Assembly (NCBI GenBank): GCA_021307315.1
Contig: JAJSPD010000039.1
Span: forward strand, 248,001-312,000
DNA length: 64,000 nt
Direction of reading: 5' to 3'
Source of the DNA: Bisporella sp. PMI_857
Taxonomy: Eukaryota > Ascomycota > Leotiomycetes > Helotiales > Helotiaceae
Position numbers and translations under genes: made by a program. The notes beneath the pieces were generated by a model that was not told where the DNA came from, did no database searches, and worked only from the letters and a program-made list of their open reading frames with translations. Positions 13,080 to 24,663 of the stretch are shown piece after piece (the stretch's first letter is position 1; every line of letters begins with the position of its first letter).

Positions 13080-15063
13080 TTAGATTGAGTGCATGTTTCT
13101 GTACTGTAAAGCCTGGGTTCTATATAGTCCCGCCAGAGCATGGTGAACACGCATCAAGGTCTCCCCTGCGGCCTTCACTCCAGCTTGGAATGCAAAATCA
13201 AGATGCTTCAAAGACGCACGGGCACGAACTCCTAATCCGTATCATCAGTACTGCTCTTTAAGTTCGAAATATCTACTAACCTGTAGACATTTCTTCTCTA
13301 TCGACCAAGAGAATCTCGTCTAGATCCTCCTGGATCTCTACTAGTCTATACCAGATGGCAGAACCAAAAAGAAAAGCTGCTGTGGGATCACCTTGCTCAG
13401 CAAGAGCTTGCAAGTCTCCAGCCTCTTCGTCACTCAGCTTTTGTCCAGTTGACGATCGTCCTGTCTTCTTATCAATGGTATCCAGAAGGTCAGATACGCG
13501 AATCTTGATCCGCCCGTTGATCTTTGGGGGAATCTCGATGCCGGTGGCTGCACAGGTCAATATGTCGAACAACGAGTGCGCGACACCAGCAGCTGATGGC
13601 CGAACGGTGGGACGGGCATTGCAGCAGCTTTGCACCACTCTCAGGACCTCCTGGAACAAAGAATTATCGTATTTCTCGTTTTTATTCCAAGACATTTCCC
13701 CACGCGATATGAGCGCATGAACGCGTTCTGCTTCCGGCCCTTCAAAAACCTCGTCTGAGGAGTCGAAAGGAAACGTCCCGGAGACGCACTGCCAGACCAA
13801 AATTCCCAAGCTGTAATTTCTCAGTAAGCCAGGTTTGACGTTTAAGGTTAGGATGTCCCATACCTCCAAATGTCGGTGTAGATGCTGTGTTGTTGATGAG
13901 GTAGTTTCTGGAATTCGGGAGCCTCGAATCGAACATCGTAAGCCCCTCCGCTGGTATTTTCCATGAACTGGAAGACCTGTCAGAATTTTCTGCGATCATC
14001 AAGATCAAACTACTAGAGAGGAAAGACTTACAAGTCGGGCTCTGTCTATATTTGTCAGGTAAGGGATGACTACATTGTTTTCGCGTGATAGAAGGATTGT
14101 TGTATCAGACAAACGCTTGACCAGAATCTCGACGCTATGGAGATATTCTATGGTCCGGGCAATGTCACAGGCGATACTTATCCTCTCTAACACAGATTTT
14201 GGCACCTTGCCATCTCGCATCATATCCCGCAAACTTGGACACTGTCGCAAGTCTTTCATCACGATCCACCGTTGATTGGATCTCTGGGCGATGCCGTAAA
14301 AGGGATGCACTAGAGTATTCGCCGAGAGCTTGGCATAGATGAGAACATGCCGCGGTCCTTTTTCGCCATACTTCATCAAGTCCTCTTTCACCGGCTCGCA
14401 TACGACTTTGGTGATTCTGGAGTCTGCATCCGCGAGAGAGCCTGACAACAGCTTGTCGCTCTCCTTCTTGACCTGAAGCCGCAAGTCTTGTTCAGGAAAG
14501 TCGACTCTGAGTTGCGGCGCCTTTTCTTCATCTTGATTCTTTTTCAGTTCATCAAGGATTTGCAGCTTCTCGAGGATGGTTTCCATGTCCCTCTGTTGTT
14601 GGGCCCGGGAGGCGTCCGTTTTCGTATCGAGTTTCGACAAAGCAGTTCTCGTTGATACCTCAAGAAATAAGAGCTATAAATCTGCGACAGGAAGGCTACC
14701 ACTTACTGATGTTCCAGTGTTCAGTAACACCACCCATGCCATCATGTCCTTTAACAAACCTGGTAGTTTATGCTTCCACATCACTTCCCAGGCTCGATTG
14801 ACTAGGTTCGATCCTCTGCATTCGGCTGTGAATTTTAGTACCTCCAGGAGTATGCCATTGAGCTGTGTGGTAGTCTTTTCATCCTTCAAGACCTCTTCGT
14901 TTGCCCCCAGAAGCTCCTGTAATATGGAAGAGATTGTTCTGACTTCCTCACATTCAGTTTTCAATCTCCTCACTTGTTGAGTGGTGCGGATTATCTGTAT
15001 CAAAAGCTGAATGCTTGTCACGCCAGTGCTGAAGGCCGCGAGGGCGAGGTCTGGGGTTGGCAT
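13080..15063 (-). CDS. MLKL-like protein: N-terminal helical domain plus pseudokinase
   Basis: Five exons: 14707-15063, 14032-14658, 13864-13976, 13281-13810, 13080-13231 (592 residues). Residues 1-119 are helical (start MPTPDLALAAFSTGVTSIQL). The block SNLVNRAWEVMWKHKLPGLL resembles the four-helix/HeLo-like domains of MLKL-type proteins. A protein-kinase fold follows (about 200-470). Its catalytic loop has lost HRD (VKR in its place near 299-301) and the loop Asn (Thr 306), and DFG is replaced by NID (322-324). APE (347-349) and the helix-F motif YTDIWSLGILVW are kept. So it is a pseudokinase. A Sel1-like LAEQGDPTAAFLFG follows. The last exon is a hand call: the donor at 13280 and acceptor at 13232 give 49 further coherent residues. 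Without it the protein stops at 13276. The first acceptor (TTGAG) is weak. Family assignment is inference. Confidence 0.75.
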
Positions 15064-15336
15064 CACGAAAAAAATGTCGCCGAAATGAACTTCAAGCTTT
15101 GGAAAGAAGTGCGCTACGTCAGAAAACGACAAAAATCATGACATGCAAGCCATCGGAAGAGCCGAAGAACCCTGGCGATAACTTGCATTAGCTACACGTG
15201 TAACTTTGTGTAACTACACCATCTGAAAACTTTGGTTTCTTTTGGATCTCCCGATAGCTGCGTTTCTTCTACCTCCCTTCTTTGCCATTCTGACTAAGGG
15301 GCGAAAAGAGAAATAATCACTGAAAGGGGAATCACA
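15064..15336. promoter_or_regulatory. Shared 273-bp divergent promoter of the kinase pair
   Basis: The start codons of the MLKL-like gene and the divergent kinase gene are 273 bp apart, so the promoters must overlap or abut and co-regulation is likely. It contains the palindrome-like CACGTGTAACTTTGTGTAACT near 15195; no factor is claimed. Confidence 0.5.
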
Positions 15337-18187
15337 ATGGATGGACTTTGCTACTACGTTCCACTACGACCATTTGAGCGGGAACTAGCCTCGAAACTCA
15401 CTCACATACTCGATCAGCAGGAGTTCGGGGCATCAGTCGGAGAGCATCCACCTTTTACCACCGTGTTCATGGCTTGGAAATGGGCATCCACGGTGAAAAA
15501 TTGTTTGAACGATGATCTAGGGGAGGAGCAGCTGGAAGAAGAATACGGCGGAGACAAAAGTAAAGCATATGATTCATTTATCCACTTCCTGGCCCACATG
15601 GGTGGAAATCGTCAGAATCTGGCTCGCGCGGAAGATATCAGAAGTGCTAATAAAGACTTCTTGGACCAACTTGGGGATAGAGGGATCTCTGAGGTCGAGG
15701 TGGTCCCTGTTGATGAAGACGTGGAGGCCTGGAAGACGCTTTCAAAAGTGTATCACACCTTTGGTCGGCACTGGGAGCACAAGGACCCGCTTGGAAACCC
15801 AAGAGGCTCTTTTGACGTGTGGCAGCTGATCCGAAAATTCGTTCTCCATTGGAATTGGCCGGAGAACAAGGTCCTTATCGATCGTTCTTTGGTGTGCAGT
15901 CCCATTTTTGCCTCCGTGTACAATACTGTACGACGCCCTCTGGTTACTGGAACTGGCTCGGAAGATCACAGCGTTCAAGAGATGACTGATGGTGTCGAGA
16001 AATTGGAAATTCAGAAGAGACCAAAGGAGACGAAAGAGGTAAGTATTAGTCATGGAGGATGTGCATATTCTTGATGAGAAGCAAATTCTGATAAAGTCAG
16101 TGGCCTGAAGCAAACGCGAAGACTGATGAAGATGGAAGGATTACTGACGCCTATTTGGTGAGTAAAATACACCCAAAGTAGCAAGGCTAATAATGGTGCT
16201 GCTGTAGAAATTCATCTTGCGTAGCATTGGCCAAGCTCCTCAAATTGAAGATCCTAGATTGTACCTCCATTTCATTCCATGGTCTGATCTGACCAGCGTA
16301 TCTGCGGAGTTTCTTCGACGATCAGGCTTTGATCTCGAGGTGCTATCCCTGCAAAGAGATGGTATTAAGGAATGGACTCTGTGGAAGCCACCTAACCCTG
16401 GTTTTTCCTGGAACCATCACTTCCACACAGAAGACGAAGTGTTCGAGTACAATATCCTGATGAACTGGCCCTTCCCGGGCCATTATTTTAAGAGCCAAAT
16501 ACTCTTCGCCATAAAGGAGATAGAGGAAACGAGTTTCGTTTCTGACCTACGGAACTTCTGGGATTCCTGGGTAAGTTTTTGAAGAACTGGACTAGAAATT
16601 CAGAGTCTGAATACAAAGGCTAAGTATCCATCTCCACAGAATGACTGCGCAGTCACACAGCGCGGCGATAACGAGCCTCTCCTACTCCTGGAAACCTTAC
16701 CGGGGTTACGGTACCGTAGCCGTGAACTAAATCAAGACAAGGCTGCTGCACTGTCTTACTTCCGTAATTTAGTAGAGGCACATGCAACAAACGGTCTCGA
16801 CGTGGCGACCGTCCGAGAAATCATAGGCCTCGAGACCGGCTACACCCCATTGTTCGAACATTCATTACGCGTGATTCCAGAAGAACAGCTGAGAGACGTC
16901 CAGTTCAACAAACCTCTAGGAGTAGGGGAAAATGGTGCGGTTTACGGCGCAAAGTGGAGGAGACCTCCTGGGCATCTCGCTACGACGAAAGGGGGGGAGA
17001 AAGAAATCGATGTTGTCTTGAAAGAAGTCTTCCCACGAGCTGGGACTTCTGAAGATCCCTTGAAGAAATTGTTGAAGGAGGTGAGAAATGCCAAGAGATC
17101 CCCATTACGTTTGCTGATGTTTAAAGCTGGATGCAACTTACGCAAGCTTAGGGGGTTCTGCGGTTGGATGTATTCAATTTCTAGGTCTTTCCGTCGTTCT
17201 GGACTGGAGATTACCGAAGCAAATGGATGAAGAACTTAAACGTAGGCAGGAACAGTTGGAGATACGAAAGTTGCTTCTGGTTTTCGAGCGAGCTACACAA
17301 GGGGATGTGTTGGAATTCCTCTCAAGGCAGCTCGCTAATTCGACCTTTGTTGGTGGCTGGAATGAGATCGTAAATGCACTATCCTCAATTGCTAACGGTA
17401 TTAACTCCCTCCATGAACATGGAGTTATTCATCGGTAAGTTCTCAAGTTGATAGTGAAACTGAGCTTTAAATGGCACGAATGCGAAGTATACTGAAATCT
17501 GGCAGAGACCTTCATATGCAGAACATTCTTGTTACGGATCGCTATTACCCGCACGATCCACATCATCCCCATGAGTATGACTATATTATTACCGACATCG
17601 GGGAAGGAAAAGTCTTAAGCCCAGAAAAAGCGGTCATGGGACCTACGAATACTAGATCCAGTTATGGCGCGGTGGATTTTCGAGCCCCTGAAGTCCACGG
17701 GCATACAGGGTGGTCCACAAAGGCTGAAGTGTTCTCCTTCGGGGTCATCGCTTGCAAAATACTGGAGTGCAAAAGCCTTATTCCTACAACTACGCCGGAC
17801 TGGGTACTATCGGAGGCCCAAGAAAACCTTTCACAGGCTTTAACCAGCTCGGATATGATTGCACATATTGTGCCGGCTGGGCTCCAAAAAGTGATCGAGC
17901 GGTGCCTCTCAAATCTCCCTGAAGATAGACCTTCGATGAGAGATACTGTGCTTGAGCTTGACGACATCACTGGCAACTTTACATCTGATACAATGGATCC
18001 CGGTGGAAAGAGAAGGATCACGTGGGTATATTGGAACTGGAGCGAGACTCTGGCGCGTGGGAGGAGAAGAAATACAGATATAAGAAATCATAGCAGAGAT
18101 AGGCAGGACATGGGAGGGCGTAGAGGAGACAATGAAGAGGATGACAATTTTGAAGAATTTGCAAAGCCAATGGACATAGACTACTGA
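15337..18187 (+). CDS. Large protein with C-terminal, apparently active protein kinase domain
   Basis: Six exons: 15337-16038, 16101-16157, 16208-16570, 16640-17080, 17127-17434, 17506-18187 (850 residues). The first about 430 residues match no family I recognise; they include the stretch FVLHWNWPENK and many Trp. The kinase domain (about 460-770) has a glycine loop LGVGENGAVYGAKW (467-480), VVLKE with the beta-3 lysine at 502, the hinge LVFERATQGDVLEFL, the intact catalytic loop HRDLHMQNIL (623-632), DIG in place of DFG (654-656, metal-binding Asp kept) and APE (684-686). So it should be catalytically competent. The tail is Arg/Asp/Glu-rich, ending MDIDY. The gap across the 17081-17126 intron is confirmed by GCIQFLGLSVVLDW continuing the N-lobe. 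It lies head to head with a pseudokinase gene. Confidence 0.82.
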
Positions 18188-19080
18188 GATTGAATAGAAA
18201 TATGACGGTCAGTCATTCATTACCTAGTTCCAAATTACCAAATTCAAACTTAAATCCTCTACCCGCACAGAAAAAAAACTTTCACCAAAACATAAATAAA
18301 TTCATCACCTACCCGCTGGCTGAAAGTAATCACAAGTGAGAATGCGAACCAACAGTCCCAACTCCCTGCAGCACCCGCCACCTTGATCTGACCTGACCTG
18401 ACCTGACCTTCCATTCACGATCAGAACCCTACAACTTCCCGTCCCCCTCTAGCTTCTTGACGACTTTCTCAAAATCGTCGACTATTCACTCATTATCAGC
18501 CTCACATGCCTTCTTTTCTCCCCCATCCCTTCTTTCTCACAGAAAAACGGACCAAAAAGAAAGAAGAATTAGAAACTCACCATCCATCTCCCTCCTACCC
18601 CCTACCCCCCACCTCAACACCAGTCTCTGACCAATGCACTGAGGGACTGGGTAATCTGCACAACAGCGATAACGCTCACGGCTACGCGAAGGCCTTCCAT
18701 CTCGACGACGAAAATGGGTGAGACAACAAAGATGGGTGCTGTCAGGGGAATAAAACAAATCCACGCGTGTTATGGTTGTTGGATACTGAGACTTTTATTT
18801 TGGAGAGTATCCCCTAAGCTGCTGCAAGAGCCTCTTGGGTGCCTGAGGCAGCAATATGTCCCTTGAAGGTACTCTAAGTCCACTGTAAGTCAAGCCTAAG
18901 CGATGCCCTGAAGGGGAGGCGCTCTGCGCAGCAGCTAAGGGGATACACTGCTTGCGTGAAGATGAACAGGGAATAGAAGGAGAATAAGAGTTGCCTGCGG
19001 CTGAACTTCGGCCGCAAACAGGCAGAAAGCAGGTGCAAGACCTACAAGTGATCACTGTTGAAACGAGCTCTGAGGCAAGT
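18188..19080. other. Intergenic stretch downstream of the kinase gene
   Basis: No supported gene. It contains a short TGACC tandem run (about 18387-18411) and pyrimidine-rich tracts. The 18795-19055 stretch may already be the damaged 5' region of the LINE that follows. Confidence 0.4.
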
Positions 19081-20900
19081 CGGTGCTTTTACTCCGGCAT
19101 AGCAGTCCTATGGACAGTTGGAACCGAGTATGAATAAATCAATTAATGAATAAAAGAGGTGGAGGAATCTTCCGAGACAATAGCAGAGAATCAGATAGCT
19201 CCGCAAGAGAGCGACACCATAGAGGTCCTATGGCCAGCTGGTGTGGAACGAGAAGCGCAAAGCGGGCCGGCCCGCGATCCGAACACATCAACAAGAACGA
19301 TAACAAATGAAGCCATCACAATAGAATTCTCCAACTCACCTGGAACGTCAAAGAATAAGACACGCAAGACCCTACCGGCACGAAAGCGAGTCAGGAAGGA
19401 CACAGAAACTGTAGGAGATATCAATCGGGCCTGCGCTTTCGAGTTTACCGGCCGAAACGGAGGCAGAGGGACATGGCTAGAGGAAGTGGCCTGGCTAATT
19501 ACAGAATTGAAAACGGGTTAAGAGGAATTCAAGGTCAAACAGCGAACACTAAGGGCACAGAATAGGGAACTTCAAGTACTTAACCACGAACTCAAGGCGG
19601 GCAACGAAGAATTAAAGGTACACGCAAAGACGTTGATCAAGGAACTAGCGGAAGTCAAAACCCAACTCGTAGAAACCAGGTCATAGCTGGCAGATATGAT
19701 GTCGGACTTAGACAGCTTTACGAGAACTGGATTAACAGGCGAATCTCCAACGCAATTGTACGCTTTAATTATTGCAGGATCAGAAAGGTCGACTGGCGGA
19801 CCTCTACTGCGATTCTACGTATCTGTCCTTACGAAGTCAACTAATGCATTGTCTTCAATTAGCCAGCACGCGCCCTGAGCAATGCCTTCTCATATCCGAT
19901 CGAGAGGTAATATTCTCCCAGGTATGATTATCGATATACGAAGGATGAAGGATAAGACGGTAATAACCCTTGACAATATACCCGAGATGGAGGAACGGAT
20001 TAAGGTATTGATTCATGCAATTAATGCCCTCAAAGATGCCCAAGTCGTGGGAATCCAGGTGCGAAGTTAGAATGTAAGGGTGCTCACCTCTACCGAGAAA
20101 GAGGCCGCACTCCTTCGAGCCAATGATAAGTGGGTTAATCAGGTATTCGAAGGAGCAAGAACAAGAGTCGAGCATTGGCACCCGTCAAAATAGATGATGT
20201 AATTAAAGCGGTGGTGGTTAACGATAATAGCTATTCGATCAAAGAAAGTTTCGCCGAGAGATTCTGCGCGGAGAACAGAGTAATTGCGGTTATAAAGGGA
20301 TTTTGGCTTTCTAAAAGGAATAAACATACAGGTTTAATAGCGGTGTTTTTAGCAAGCGCGGAAGAGGTATATCGGATAATTAGCAACCGGTTAGTTAAGA
20401 TTGGAGGTCAGATCGCATTTGCGGGTGAATTTTAGCAGGTGGCTAGACCTACAAGATGTTACAATTGTAACTAATACGGCCACTATTAGTCAAGATGCTT
20501 GCATAACACGACCTGTGGCAAATTCTCGCGTGACCTTCGCACTGACTCGTGCACATCCGGGGAAAAGAAATGCCCAGCCTGTGGAGAGGCTCATGCAGTT
20601 ATATTAGAGAGAGAAAGCGAACTTGAGTTGAGTAAATAGACACGCGGAGCTACAAATACAGATGTCAATACCATATGTTTAAGTCAATTGGAATATTGCA
20701 AGCGAACGTGGGCAGGAGAAGAGAAGCATAATTAAGCATCCTTAATAATAGCTCGACGTAAAATTTTAAGCTGATAATAATTACAAAACCGAATATTATA
20801 GACATAGATGGCGAGCTAGTAGTGCACCAACACGGCTCATTGGACTAGTGTCAGACCGTTATTGACTCGGGATGACTCGGTCATCCACTCATTCAGATCT
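19081..20900 (+). mobile_element. RIP-damaged LINE (Tad1-like): ORF1 and start of ORF2
   Basis: One long frame from about 19159 to 20600, broken by stops, with one frameshift near 20180. It reads as a LINE ORF1: a charged coiled-coil stretch (19530-19680), then a zinc-knuckle region near 20450-20600 with CYNCN-YGHY-SRC and CPACGEAHA. Stops fall where the family has Gln: 20433-20435, 20472-20474 and 20487-20489, all CAR-to-TAR, i.e. CpA-to-TpA as in RIP. Near 20680-20860 the start of an endonuclease-type ORF2 is visible (SIGILQANVGRRREA..., IIDIDGELVVHQHGS), then homology is lost. No reverse transcriptase is present. Ends are approximate. Confidence 0.7.
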
Positions 20901-21264
20901 CTTATTTTGACAGTTGGGTTTGAGGGCTTGCATGCAATGGTAAAGTGCACAAAAGTGAGAGTCCAAATGATTGATATTGAATAGTCTGAAGTCTATGGAT
21001 GTGTGGAAAGAAGGAGATATTTATAAGCCCTGCAAATAGACTATGCCCCTTATGGAAGTGCCTGTCAGCAGGAGGCAAGTCACGTGTGAGGCAACTAATA
21101 TATTTACGTTAATAAGCAAATAGAATTTCGACAAGTCCAGATCCCATCCCAAGATATTGCAGCGGTGCTCCTACGAACTGCTACGCAACAACAACGACAA
21201 CCGGCACATATACCCCGATAGAATAATTTCTGTGTGGGGAGAGAAAATTTACGAATGACTTGTG

Positions 21265-21770
21265 TAGCCAGGGCTGTAATCTCACTCAAACTCATATTCG
21301 GTCCAAAGCTGCTAGGATTATGCTGATCACTTCAAAAGCTTACTTCTATGTCTTTCAGTATGCCAGTTACCTCACCTCATGGAACTACTGGAACTGCTGC
21401 AAATACCATCGAAATATTATCCCGGACGATGTTGATACTTGCCCAAACCCAGGCTCCAAGGAAAAGCGATGCGTACATTGTCCAGCAGACAAATTGATTG
21501 TACCGGTGTCAATAGGAAGCTGTAATCTCACTTCTCAGATTCCGTTTCAAGGTTCCAAAATTGTGTTGATCACTTTAATAACTTACCTTCAATCTCTGTT
21601 CACTCAACCAGTTGCACCCGAAGTCCCGTGATGAAATTGCCGCAAATGTGATTCGAAGTGTATCCCGAAAGATGAGGATGCTTTGCCCAAACTGCAAAGG
21701 AAAGCGATGCGCAAATTTTCCAGTAGAAAAACAACCGCGAATACCAAGACCAGCAGAATGGAGAGTAGGA
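21265..21770 (+). pseudogene. Tandem duplicated zinc-ribbon-like small gene, decayed
   Basis: Two diverged copies, about 21265-21510 and 21520-21770, share GCTGTAATCTCACT, then GATCACTT...CTTAC, then a Cys-rich peptide. Copy 1 reads WNCCKYHRNIIPDD...CPNPG...KRCVHC. Copy 2 reads NCRKCDSKCIPKDEDA, then after a one-base shift CPNCKGKRCANFP. The WxCxxC...CPxCxxKRCxxC pattern is like small fungal zinc-ribbon proteins. The Trp codon of copy 2 is TGA, and a Cys codon of copy 1 reads TAC. Both are G-to-A changes. No intact gene remains. Confidence 0.5.
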
Positions 21771-22644
21771 CTATTAGGGGATCCGGAAACTGTGACGTAC
21801 AAGGCTAAATTATTTCTTCATACTGGGACTTTGGTTACGCCTTGGAGTTTGGATCAAATCTGCAAAATGAAATTTCATATATACCCCGCATTTGAGCGCA
21901 GTTGGACAGCCTTTGTGGCGATGTGAGAATGATTAACACATGAAAGATTGTTTGATACTTCCCCACGAAAACAGAGTGATAAGGGACAACAAGATATGAG
22001 GCAACGATAACGCCTGCAGACATGACAAAATACACTATAGACAGCAACTACGTTTTATATTGGCCCACTTGTGCCCCTCCTGTGTGCAAGTTTCGTCTCC
22101 TTGAAATTCATCTGCATTCAAAATTTGGGGCATAACTTCCTTACCCAACAAAAAGACACAATCTGATGACTATCATTTCCAAATCTACCAGCTCTACCGA
22201 ATCTGAATCTCGGCTACTTTAGTACCGCCCCTGTTGAGATTTCCCAAGGTCTCGTTAAGAGTATCTTGTCTTGCGATCGGTGCATAATAGCTTTGCACAA
22301 CGTTACTTGCCCCCCGGCAAAACGGTCATGACAAGCGCTTTCTGTCTCTCCTACTTGGTTTTCCATGCTTGTCACCTTACCCTGTACTCAAGCAAAATTT
22401 CTCTACGGGATCTGGTAGGGTAACTTGATCCTACCCCGCTACAATTACGTGAATTTAAGCTCTCCGTTGTTTTGCTGTTGGTGCCTGAGGAACTGAGGCA
22501 GTGAAAGTTTGCTAAAATCGGCGCGAGTTTACTAAGTTCATTTGGTACTGCTTAGTCAAAATTCATCACAGGTCTGGTGGGTGAGCGGTGGAAGGGTTTT
22601 AGCGGGCCCGAGGATCCGCCGGGGGTGGACGACTTTCTTTCTGC

Positions 22645-24663
22645 TAGTACGATGCACTCTGCATCAACCAGGTAGATCGCCAGGAGAAAAGTCACCAGGT
22701 TCGCATCATGACCAGTATCTACTCGAAAGCAGATAAGACATATGCCTGGCTTGGAAAGGAAGCAGACGGGAGCGCTCTCGTAATGTATCTGCTTTCCGGG
22801 TTGGCCTCATCGTCACTGCACTCAAATTTCTCCTCTGCATCGCGACATACACACAAGGTCGCCACAGACCCACCATTGGGTTTTGAGGAAACAAAACAGA
22901 CAACTATTCAATGATATTAACGGATAATCATCAGCTGAAAGAGTCACGAACTGGTTCTCTCTTTCATCAAATTCCTGGCTATGAACCAGCACCTGAGGCT
23001 AAAAGGTGTCAAAGGTGTTGGTCAGACTTCTTTTGTCAGGCTCTGCGCAACTTTTACGAGCGACCTTATTAGAGATGACGTTGGATTATTCAAGAAATTG
23101 CTGTTTCGAGACAAGTTATATTTCTCTGTGATAGCGCAAGTATCTCTTGTGATATGACTGGTGTTGTCAAAAAGCACTTTCAGCTATCTCCAATGTGGCA
23201 GGACGGACTTGAGCAGGTTTACGCCTCAACGGAGGTTATAATGGAGTTCTGCCAATACGTCCATTCCAACGAAAAGCCAGGCTTGAGTAGGGCCATGTTC
23301 CTTAGCCGCGACTCTATTTCCCAAGATCCTCGAGATAAAATGTTTGCATTGCTAGGTATCTCAAGAGATGGCGCAGAACTTTCCCAACACCAAATTACCA
23401 ACAGCCGTTAGAATTCCTACTATCGGACATGACGAGGAAAATGATTATAAGCAGCAAATCTCTCGACTTACTTCGCTTTGGTTCTTACTTCAACTTCGCG
23501 CGGTTAGAGATGCCATCGTGGATGATAAACTGGCAGGATCCTAACCTCCCACTTGAGGCACATCTCATTTCACGAAACCCATTTTATAAAAGCTATGTGG
23601 GACAATGTGTAGATGAAATTATCAGCCATGATAATGTTATCAAAGCGAAAGGGTTTATCATAGGAGAAGTTATGGCTCTAGCACCAATCACTGCAAATGG
23701 CCGAAGTCCATGGCAACACTCAAAATCTCACCTGGGAAATTGCTCCGACCAGAATATGCAAGCTCAAAAAAGGCTCTTATTATAACAGCTTAGATGTGGC
23801 CTGGCTCTCACTTGTCTTATGCTTAGGTGGGATTGGCAGGTTCAACTCAACCGAGACAAACCCCTTCTTTCTAAAAATCCTACGAGGGGAGCCTTCCAGG
23901 TTTTGTTTGCCCAATTTGTGGCCACATTTTACTAGCAGCCTTTTATACCGAAGGATATTTGATCGTGTCACGGGTAGCGTGCCAGTTCTAAAACCTTTTA
24001 TCAATCTATGCAGAGGCCGTTATTACGTCGTGCCCAAGTCCACTTCCTTCTATAAAAAGCGAATCACCGCACTGCTGAAGTTAAACCAAGACTTCGCATT
24101 TTATGGAATACCACTCAAGGGCTTGAGATATCACTTAACATTTGCTGGAGATAATACTTTACTTTGGCTCCCATCCATGATATTTTGTCTTTTGTGCCTT
24201 CTTTTAATTGGTTTAGGTAAAGTTGGTATTTTGTTCACACTCATTGGTGGGACTATATTTTGGTTGTTACTTGCACTTACAGCATACTCCTCCAAGATGT
24301 ATGTCCAAAGCTTATCCTGTTTGAACGCTGCGTATGAACAAAGCAGTACAGAATATCTAACAACTCGGGGAGTACTAGTTTTTGCGGAGAAAGGACTTTT
24401 GGCGTTGGCGGGCGAACATGTCCGAAAGGGAGATCATATATGCTGGCTTCTAGGCTGTACAAGACCATTAATTGTACGAAAAGTCATAAGTGGTGATGGT
24501 ACTCGGTATCATGTTGTTGGGGAAGCCTTGGTATATCCCTCAGACAAGGATAGGAGGGTGAATTTTGTTGGATTTGATAGCACATTCAGCGCCGAAGCGC
24601 GAACTGCTTGGATTGAAGAGAAACTAGCAAGCAATTTTTTTCAAGACATTATATTAGTCTAAT
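22645..24663 (+). pseudogene. HET-domain gene, 5'-truncated, RIP-mutated and frameshifted
   Basis: The sequence starts abruptly at the HET motif DALCINQ and continues KSHQVRIMTSIYSKADKTYAWLG. Two in-frame stops follow at 23070-23072 and 23076-23078, exactly where the family has YWRRRWIIQEIA. They read TAT TAG AGA TGA CGT TGG, so Trp TGG became TAG (CpA-to-TpA on the other strand) and Arg CGA became TGA. A one-base deletion near 23380 breaks GAELVPTPNYQQPLEF, and another shift lies near 23695. The C-terminal part (23697-24662) stays open. It has two hydrophobic segments near 24165-24290 and ends with the common HET tail GVLVFAEKGLLALAGEHV and GDHICWLLGCTRPL. The first HET block is missing. Confidence 0.85.

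Noticed and set aside
13355..13720. Plus-strand frame of 121 codons opposite the pseudokinase
   Set aside because: Lies inside a confirmed exon of the other strand with no independent support.
18380..18415. TGACC tandem run as a regulatory array
   Set aside because: Short simple repeat downstream of a gene; nothing ties it to regulation.
10710..24663. Treating the two HET fragments as proven halves of one gene
   Set aside because: The sequence after DALC differs between them and both look like different HET paralogs; kept only as a hypothesis.
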